Below, in pieces: positions 36,101 to 39,078 of a stretch of DNA of 39,078 nucleotides. Numbering within the stretch: position 1 is the stretch's first letter; every line of letters begins with the position of its first letter. A model generated the notes under the pieces. It did no database searches, was not told the DNA's origin, and saw only the letters and a program-made list of their open reading frames with translations. Source of the DNA: Candidatus Thalassarchaeaceae archaeon (lineage in GTDB: Archaea > Thermoplasmatota > Poseidoniia > Poseidoniales > Thalassarchaeaceae); assembly GCA_030747395.1 (NCBI GenBank), contig JASLKT010000002.1:1-39078 (forward strand). The letters are read 5' to 3'. The translations under genes were made by a program, and so were the position numbers.

Positions 36101-37086
36101 AGGCCATCTGAATTTGTGTCCCTACCATAGGTTGGATTTTCCTTTGTCACCGGGCTTTCATCACCAAAATCACCATCTCGATCGATGTCCATGTACACAG
36201 TGTCGTATACACCTGAAAATTGAGAGTCAACCACGAGGATGATTACATCACCGCCTGCGCGATCAATCAACTTTGAATCAGAATGTAAACCAAAATGGTA
36301 TACGCCGGAAACAGATGGAGATATACCTGAAATGTCCCACCCTTGAGTATCAAGAATTGAGTCATTATCGGAATCTGAGTCGATATTGGTCGTTTCGACC
36401 CACCACGAATTGTCTGCACTTGGATAGGCCAAACCATCTCGTTGCCATCGAACCAAAGAGATGGGGTCGTGCATAATCCCCCACCCATCATATGGTGAAG
36501 CCGAATCGTCAAGAATTGCTTGTGTGCCATTGAGATCAGGATGTGCAAAATCTACACCTGAGTCGGCAACTGCAACCCTAACACCTGAACCGTTGTAACC
36601 ACGTTCCCACGCATCGGTGGCCCCATGAATTTGACCACTCTTTACAGTATTTGGATCGCCGGGGAGAGCCCCGACTGGCTCGGGCCCCGTACTGTCATCA
36701 AATACAGCGAATACGCCTTCAACACCAGCCAATTTAGGCACGAGATATCCAGGCATTGTGACGCGGCGATGTTCAACGATGCCGCTGGATGGAGGTGCAG
36801 GTAGGAATTCACCTGCCGCTTGCTCAGGTAGTAATTGATTTTCAATTTGCCATTGATGTAAAGAGAATAAGTCACGAGTTAGAATCATGGGTTTTACAGT
36901 TTCCTGTTGTGTCCAGAATTCAACACTCGGAGAGAACGCGGTGGATTGTGGGAAATTGACCTCTGCTGAGGTTTCTACATTTTCTTGGGATGCGCTTTGA
37001 GGGGGTTGAGAAATCTCAATGAGTGGTGAAAAACTGCTCAAAACGAACAGAATCACCAAACTCACAGAGAGTGTTGCGCGGCGCAT
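30139..37086 (-). CDS. Giant secreted subtilisin-family (S8) protease with multiple accessory domains
   Basis: From the ATG at 37086 the product has about 2315 residues. It has a signal peptide (MRRATLSVSLVILFVLSSFS), a propeptide-like region, and an S8 domain with Asp175 (VADSGVD), His384 (GGNHGTL), Asn489 (AVGNGGHG) and Ser570 (GGTSLATPVAAG). About 200 residues containing DIDRDGDFGDE are inserted between Asp and His. Downstream are a PPC-like domain (about 1148-1242), a carbohydrate-binding-like domain (about 1420-1555), several Ig-like domains, a transmembrane helix (about 2254-2272) and an acidic tail. An in-frame ATG at 37155 would add 23 arginine-rich residues ahead of the signal peptide and overlap a TATA-like element, so it is rejected. 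It probably digests environmental protein at the cell surface. The TSP3 protein follows directly. Confidence 0.9.
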   Translation of the reverse strand: MRRATLSVSLVILFVLSSFSPLIEISQPPQSASQENVETSAEVNFPQSTAFSPSVEFWTQQETVKPMILTRDLFSLHQWQIENQLLPEQAAGEFLPAPPSSGIVEHRRVTMPGYLVPKLAGVEGVFAVFDDSTGPEPVGALPGDPNTVKSGQIHGATDAWERGYNGSGVRVAVADSGVDFAHPDLNGTQAILDDSASPYDGWGIMHDPISLVRWQRDGLAYPSADNSWWVETTNIDSDSDNDSILDTQGWDISGISPSVSGVYHFGLHSDSKLIDRAGGDVIILVVDSQFSGVYDTVYMDIDRDGDFGDESPVTKENPTYGRDTNSDGLWDQSAGLLWWISDGVNGVPYGDIYAARNGYQNRVAGAGDLILLMLNDASEAGGNHGTLCASAVSAQGVVSNGKVLGMAPGADIIAVSNLYAGGSWLDSFRFISEGYDGNASTSHDQGQIGSFSFGNSAAHDDGADYWSLYLDWLTRVHSPETTYFVAVGNGGHGYGTTASPGGAHGIISVGAFSSKGSTWGESASWSNRGPNSVSRLDPDIVAVGWSATGDKTLNEVTNANNAYTTWGGTSLATPVAAGLAAIIYQAWLNNSGAWPDSQSFRDLVMSTSDDRGYDPLVQGGGWMNASRAVAALDGDDGSLMVSPAAWMTGQNEGAHRDGNLNYILPGHNQTMQLSLINSGSVPMNVTLTPSELVPVAGHHMVWNSTDSGNNTTWDGHQSRPDWAFPIHIAGDANLSLPPSATLVRARAVMEGEGFDGNQNLQSENRLHLRIYRWTDSDGDGNWTSDFDNDSYVDDGDWTESNELAMITEHVYESGQVEVRVGNPHDWEGDGLIVALWREFVREPNKDPLHIEFDWTAFGPANDSWISAPSDLTIPPGNSTQVNVTIDVPVSARGGLKQHGLRIHATTNNTSRDWTWPVITNVGFSGPFSIAPTHIDGNVSNQTLYDETWLQGAQRWGWRAESGDWKFLTMDWPTSLSGNGSILVDVDWPDNAYTDVDVHWMSEADHPFYLDDPAAYGPRTVVMETGSVGQHQGSGKYAHYTNGGGSREIIVADDTPGTKQMLLHSAMHGVNTNDNPLNITVGYISPLDAGLSTTLSDWTQMNGISHHRIGSTVNLDVDSINAHGFTIPQYLPSETAYQDDPEDVTSSSYIREFSAGSNELIEVEIGCHQSGIDLDMYLYRDKNSNGILDWGSEQVGNSGNFNCDESIAYGGGQADTYWVVVHGYDLRSFSTAFWLRWSEIGGNELAITGYTSMNDSEIAHNYTNGSNALGGLVPESVIELNITWNRPQSAGIWGGFVDLTLTSGGLIRLPYSFTLIDPVPEISFSLPNGTRTNESIPITLDALDQGTGFDISGLSFDYDNQIAGTLPNSSSFETITIDGTPRNDTLELWQHWNSNRHYSQGDHYSTENNTISLEAESAMGIFSGDSPDWEFASTGTNYSGSGYMTSSADGFESALSTNGSRLSWEVEFDATGIYWIWVRMHQHGESSNTIHVGLDGSTQSTAPYLAGTYTTDWSWVNSYPNQLINTRAYLNVTSVGRHTVDVWVKESGVDFDRLELTNSSSWIPQTGNAANYSATSARWNDLTLRSAWLNWSLPSDNQWHEYSAQVLDLTNRLDQTHLSIEHDDIAPLIAINNWRMFTNQSQLNDTWIITDPDATFWLNGTQLPVDDDGRVNLSLLLQPTIWGRSAFDPTSAEHWDTSTWQWHNLNEFSFTARDPAGNWNSANATMVHDPWAPDNSGPTPQLSFNSIRVPEWGDAIVAVQSTDPYNFNVAEVSISRLFDGRNICLSIYSSTGTEMESQCQIDNSPPWDEIPYSNSPIMEENLFLVNFTDWADDLYELRLIVTDWANNTGSQNAEILIDRTAPQINLSSPAENQILLDHHLEIDWNVSELSYQWVEVNNESVWSSGEFQNGSQELLVELAHTGNHTICIYAWDYTSIEGIVDPNLSERCVDVILPEQTYWPILDAAWNDTHVNTPQVWAQISLGPDQIYQWWNDDENGSIYAVENGHVSVPIDLKIGVNNLIFHLEALEKTFVYELVVTLDQTHPDLTVNEPINGYSTYRTIANVEGNCEFGLPVIVNISGLISSGECSEDGSFEIEANLPIIEGEWEMITQQTDLAGNMFSDTRLIITDRTAPNANLIWSQTHCDRKPTAPVWGVPKLAECQVSVDLSILSDDVAVWSIIIQNGDIDVFSESGIGADFEGMQPESFTAGEGPGEWSATVELTDAAGNRQRLQINTILDAPEATAGEQLKTPGSFENLAALGIISLILAVLQAMRSRKEVNDDTWDAPDSEEIHEADSMFSDDVVVSHEEATPSNTE

Positions 37087-37095
37087 AGCGCCGCG
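37077..37095. other. 8-bp all-GC hairpin holding the protease start codon
   Basis: CGCGGCGC and GCGCCGCG pair around an ATA loop. On the minus strand the loop reads TAT. The ATG of the giant protease (37084-37086) occupies the last two loop bases and the first stem base. Confidence 0.7.
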
Positions 37096-37143
37096 ACGTG
37101 GGCCATTGATGCTTGACCTTTCGTGTCCCCGTTCAGCGCACCG

Positions 37144-37152
37144 TTCAATAAT
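37144..37152. promoter_or_regulatory. TATA-like box for tRNA-Gln and possibly the divergent protease
   Basis: TTCAATAAT is centred about 28 bases before the 5' end of tRNA-Gln, the usual archaeal distance. Read on minus (ATTATTGAA), it lies about 60 bases before the protease ATG and could also serve that gene with a short leader. A CCCCGCGGGG palindrome lies at 37162-37171 between box and tRNA. Confidence 0.4.
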
Positions 37153-37175
37153 CATCGGCCCCCCCGCGGGGTTGG

Positions 37176-37251
37176 AGTCCCGTTGTGTAGCGGTCCATCA
37201 TCTCTGGTTTTGGTCCAGGGGACGGAGGTTCGAATCCTCCCGGGACTACCA
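37176..37251 (+). tRNA. tRNA-Gln (anticodon TTG), CCA encoded
   Basis: The sequence folds as a cloverleaf. The acceptor is AGTCCCG with CGGGACT. The anticodon stem TCTGG/CCAGG encloses loop TTTTGGT, with anticodon TTG reading CAA. The T stem GGAGG/CCTCC encloses TTCGAAT. The D arm is weaker (GTGT with TCAT, AGCGGTCC loop) but typical of tRNA-Gln. Discriminator A at 37248 is followed by genomic CCA. The last six bases overlap the 3' end of the HD gene on the opposite strand. Confidence 0.95.
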
Positions 37252-37698
37252 CTCTTCTGCAGCCTTCTTGAACTCACTAAGATCGAGTCCTTGACCTTCA
37301 TAAATTTCAGCTTGAAGAGCCATGTCCAACTTGTCCAAATATCGAACAAATTGAGATTCGGGCGTGTCTTGAGATTCGTATTCCGCAAAGATTTCACTCG
37401 CATCAATGCCCATTTCATGAATGGCCTTTGATTCCCTGCGATGCTTTTCCTCTGGAGCGATTCCATCATGTGGTGTGATATCACCCACACGAACTTCGGC
37501 AATGTCATGAAGAATGCATAATTCCAAAACCCTCTGCAGGTCCAATTCATCAGGGCAAAGTTGTGTTGCTAGCAGGGCCATCCCCCACGAGTGAGCTGCC
37601 ACTGACTCCGGGTTCGCAACACCGGCGCGAATCCACCCTGCGCGAGTGACATCCTTCAGACCAAGTGCCTCTAAGAGGGCCTCTCTTGAAGCCATCAT
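37246..37698 (-). CDS. HD-domain phosphohydrolase (YfbR/HDDC2-like 5'-deoxynucleotidase)
   Basis: The 150-residue protein has the HD metal site His36 (VAAHSWGM), His64-Asp65 (CILHDIAE) and Asp122 or Asp125 (YLDKLDMA), in the spacing of YfbR/HDDC2-type 5'-deoxyribonucleotidases. Members release nucleosides from (deoxy)nucleoside monophosphates; the exact substrate is inferred. The ATG overlaps the acyl-CoA dehydrogenase stop (TAATG), with GAGG just upstream, so the two are co-translated. A second ATG follows immediately and is equally possible. The stop codon lies inside the 3' end of tRNA-Gln on the other strand. Confidence 0.88.
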   Translation of the reverse strand: MMASREALLEALGLKDVTRAGWIRAGVANPESVAAHSWGMALLATQLCPDELDLQRVLELCILHDIAEVRVGDITPHDGIAPEEKHRRESKAIHEMGIDASEIFAEYESQDTPESQFVRYLDKLDMALQAEIYEGQGLDLSEFKKAAEEW

Positions 37699-38915
37699 TA
37701 TTCCTCGATAGGGTCGGGGTTTTTGGCTAAATCACGGGTAATGTTCTTCTGATGACTTTCAAGTGTCCCACCGCCGATTTCAAGCAACTTTGCATCGCGC
37801 CACAATCGTTCAACCACATATTCTCCGACGTAACCGTAACCACCCATTATCTGGATAGCGCGATCTGCAATATTTTTCGCCGCTGTTGTCGCAAATAATT
37901 TGACACCATCTGAATCGAGTCTCTGCCCACCGGATTCCAAATCCATTACACGGCAAGTTTCGTAGACGTATGCGCGCATTGCCCGATATTCTGCCCATGA
38001 TTCGCCAATGTGTCGCTGCATCTGCCCGAATTCTTGAAGAGGTTTGCCAAATGCTTCTCTTTCACCGGCATATCGCGACATGTCTGCAAGGCAACGTCGA
38101 GAAATTCCGACCGCCTGTGCTGCCAAGGCGACACGTTCGATTTCCAAATTTCTCATCATGTGCTGAATTGAATTCCCAGGATTACCAACCAGATTTCCGC
38201 TGGGAACAATGCAATCTTCGAATACAAGTTCAGCTGTATTTGATGCGCGCATACCAAGTTTGTCCATGATTTTCTGACCGGCTTTGTAGCCAGTCATTCC
38301 ACGTTCGACGATGAATGTAGAGATTTCTGGTCTGCCCCGCGAATCCGTGCCCGTTCTAGCATAGAGCCAAACAATATCAGCAGCAGTACCTGCCTCGTCG
38401 ATTACGCCGTTTGTAATCCACATTTTTCTGCCATTGATGCACCAATCACCATCGTCGCGAAGGGTTGCAGTCGTTGTCATACCAAGAGCATCCGTCCCAT
38501 AATCGGGCTCTGACATAGCCATACAACCTACCAATTCACCCGAACACAGACCCGGCAGGAATCGAGATTTCTGTTCATCAGAACCATTCACGGCTAAATT
38601 GTTGACTGTCAGTTGGGAATGTGCAAGGTAAGCAAGACAAAATCCTGGATCAGAATATGACAACTCTTCATTGACAATGGCAACGGCTGTCGCATCCATC
38701 CCAGCGCCACCGTATTGATCGGGGATTGTGATCCCTAGCAACCCATATTCGCCGAGTTTTCTGAACAAATCTAAGTTGAATCTCTCATCCCTATCATGTT
38801 CAAGTGCTTGTGGTTCAACTTCTTCACGTACGAAGTCACGAACCATTTCGCGAATCATCGCATGCTCCTCTGTTGGATTCGCAATGTCGAATGTGCGCCA
38901 GTCGTCCATGACCAT
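37698..38915 (-). CDS. Acyl-CoA dehydrogenase, isovaleryl-CoA dehydrogenase-like
   Basis: The 405-residue FAD enzyme oxidises an acyl-CoA to the 2-enoyl-CoA and passes electrons to an electron-transfer flavoprotein. Family motifs are CMAMSEPDYGTD (131-142), the FAD region WITNG (166-170) and QIMGGYGYVGEY. The usual catalytic glutamate near the C-terminus is replaced (GGGTLE). A glutamate is present instead at residue 260 in NLEIERVALA, as in isovaleryl- and long-chain acyl-CoA dehydrogenases. This suggests a branched or long substrate, for example from leucine breakdown. The start is ATG 38915, with a second ATG two codons later. tRNA-Glu lies upstream on the same strand. The 53-base gap between them shows nothing clear. 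Confidence 0.94.
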   Translation of the reverse strand: MVMDDWRTFDIANPTEEHAMIREMVRDFVREEVEPQALEHDRDERFNLDLFRKLGEYGLLGITIPDQYGGAGMDATAVAIVNEELSYSDPGFCLAYLAHSQLTVNNLAVNGSDEQKSRFLPGLCSGELVGCMAMSEPDYGTDALGMTTTATLRDDGDWCINGRKMWITNGVIDEAGTAADIVWLYARTGTDSRGRPEISTFIVERGMTGYKAGQKIMDKLGMRASNTAELVFEDCIVPSGNLVGNPGNSIQHMMRNLEIERVALAAQAVGISRRCLADMSRYAGEREAFGKPLQEFGQMQRHIGESWAEYRAMRAYVYETCRVMDLESGGQRLDSDGVKLFATTAAKNIADRAIQIMGGYGYVGEYVVERLWRDAKLLEIGGGTLESHQKNITRDLAKNPDPIEE

Positions 38916-38968
38916 GCGACAGATGCCTTACACATCAAAATTGCCCGTGTCACAATTTCTGAATTAGA

Positions 38969-39041
38969 TGCTCGTACCGGAATTCGAATCCGGGTCGATG
39001 GATTGAGAGTCCACCATGATGGGCCGCTACACCATACGAGC
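38969..39041 (-). tRNA. tRNA-Glu (anticodon CTC), CCA not encoded
   Basis: On the minus strand the acceptor GCTCGTA pairs with TACGAGC. The anticodon stem GTGGA/TCCAT encloses loop CTCTCAA, with anticodon CTC reading GAG. The T stem CCGGA/TCCGG encloses TTCGAAT, and the D region GTGTAGCGGCCCATCAT is typical. Discriminator A is followed by TCTAA, so CCA must be added after transcription, unlike the tRNA-Gln nearby. Confidence 0.95.
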
Positions 39042-39064
39042 GTATGTCGGGCGATTGATTGCCC

Positions 39065-39072
39065 GTATATCA
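39065..39072 (-). promoter_or_regulatory. TATA box for tRNA-Glu
   Basis: The minus strand reads TGATATAC, centred about 27 bases before the tRNA 5' end, the expected archaeal spacing. A CGGGC/GCCCG inverted repeat (39048-39052 and 39061-39065) fills the space between the box and the tRNA. Confidence 0.6.
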
Positions 39073-39078
39073 ACAGAG

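Noticed and set aside
37087-37155. Longer protease start at the ATG at 37155
   Set aside because: It would place 23 Arg- and Glu-rich residues before an ordinary signal peptide and would overlap the AT-rich promoter element of tRNA-Gln.

Overview
The window looks like a piece of an archaeal chromosome, most likely from a marine Thermoplasmatota lineage such as Marine Group II (Candidatus Poseidoniia). This assignment is an inference. It rests on archaeal information-processing genes (TiaS, TrmY, archaeal-type GlyRS, RFC large subunit, SRP54, aIF5A, Lhr), an archaeosortase, and very large secreted proteins with thrombospondin type 3 repeats and subtilisin domains. These sit beside fatty-acid/branched-chain acyl-CoA oxidation genes and peptide/K+ transporters. 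No mobile element, CRISPR array, rRNA or phage gene was seen. The DNA is very compact: no gene-free stretch reaches 300 bases, and the longest gap is about 180 bases, between lhr and glyS.

Layout. 1-2.6 kb (minus strand): a heptose-type pair (SIS isomerase GmhA-like, HAD phosphatase GmhB-like), then tiaS, then a small membrane protein cut by the window edge. 2.7-3.7 kb (plus): an archaeosortase-family protease, divergent from gmhA across a shared TATA-like box. 3.7-9.0 kb (minus): a 1778-residue Lhr helicase with a long C-terminal extension. 9.2-12.5 kb (plus): glyS and rfcL. 12.5-18 kb (minus): TrkA/TrkH potassium uptake, a zinc-ribbon/transmembrane/transglutaminase-like protein, and an unidentified multi-pass membrane protein. 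18-20 kb (plus): srp54 and trmY. 20-26 kb (minus): surE, an EamA permease, an OPT transporter, a GNAT acetyltransferase, aIF5A and a 3-hydroxyacyl-CoA dehydrogenase. 26.2-37.1 kb (minus): two giant surface proteins in one apparent operon, a subtilisin-family protein of about 2315 residues and a 1318-residue propeller/solute-binding-like/TSP3 protein. 37.2-39.1 kb: tRNA-Gln(TTG) on plus, then an HD phosphohydrolase, an isovaleryl-CoA-dehydrogenase-like acyl-CoA dehydrogenase and tRNA-Glu(CTC) on minus.

How it fits together. The gene set suits a heterotroph that degrades protein outside the cell (subtilisin giant), takes up oligopeptides (OPT) and oxidises acyl-CoAs (acyl-CoA and hydroxyacyl-CoA dehydrogenases). 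The archaeosortase and heptose genes point to a glycosylated, processed surface layer. The most notable non-genic features are these: all four convergent gene ends physically overlap, three through the same interlocked TTAG/CTAA stop codons; a set of short GC-rich hairpins with three-base loops sits at gene boundaries, one of them holding the start codon of the giant protease; and the propeller/solute-binding/TSP3 protein has an unusual domain order.
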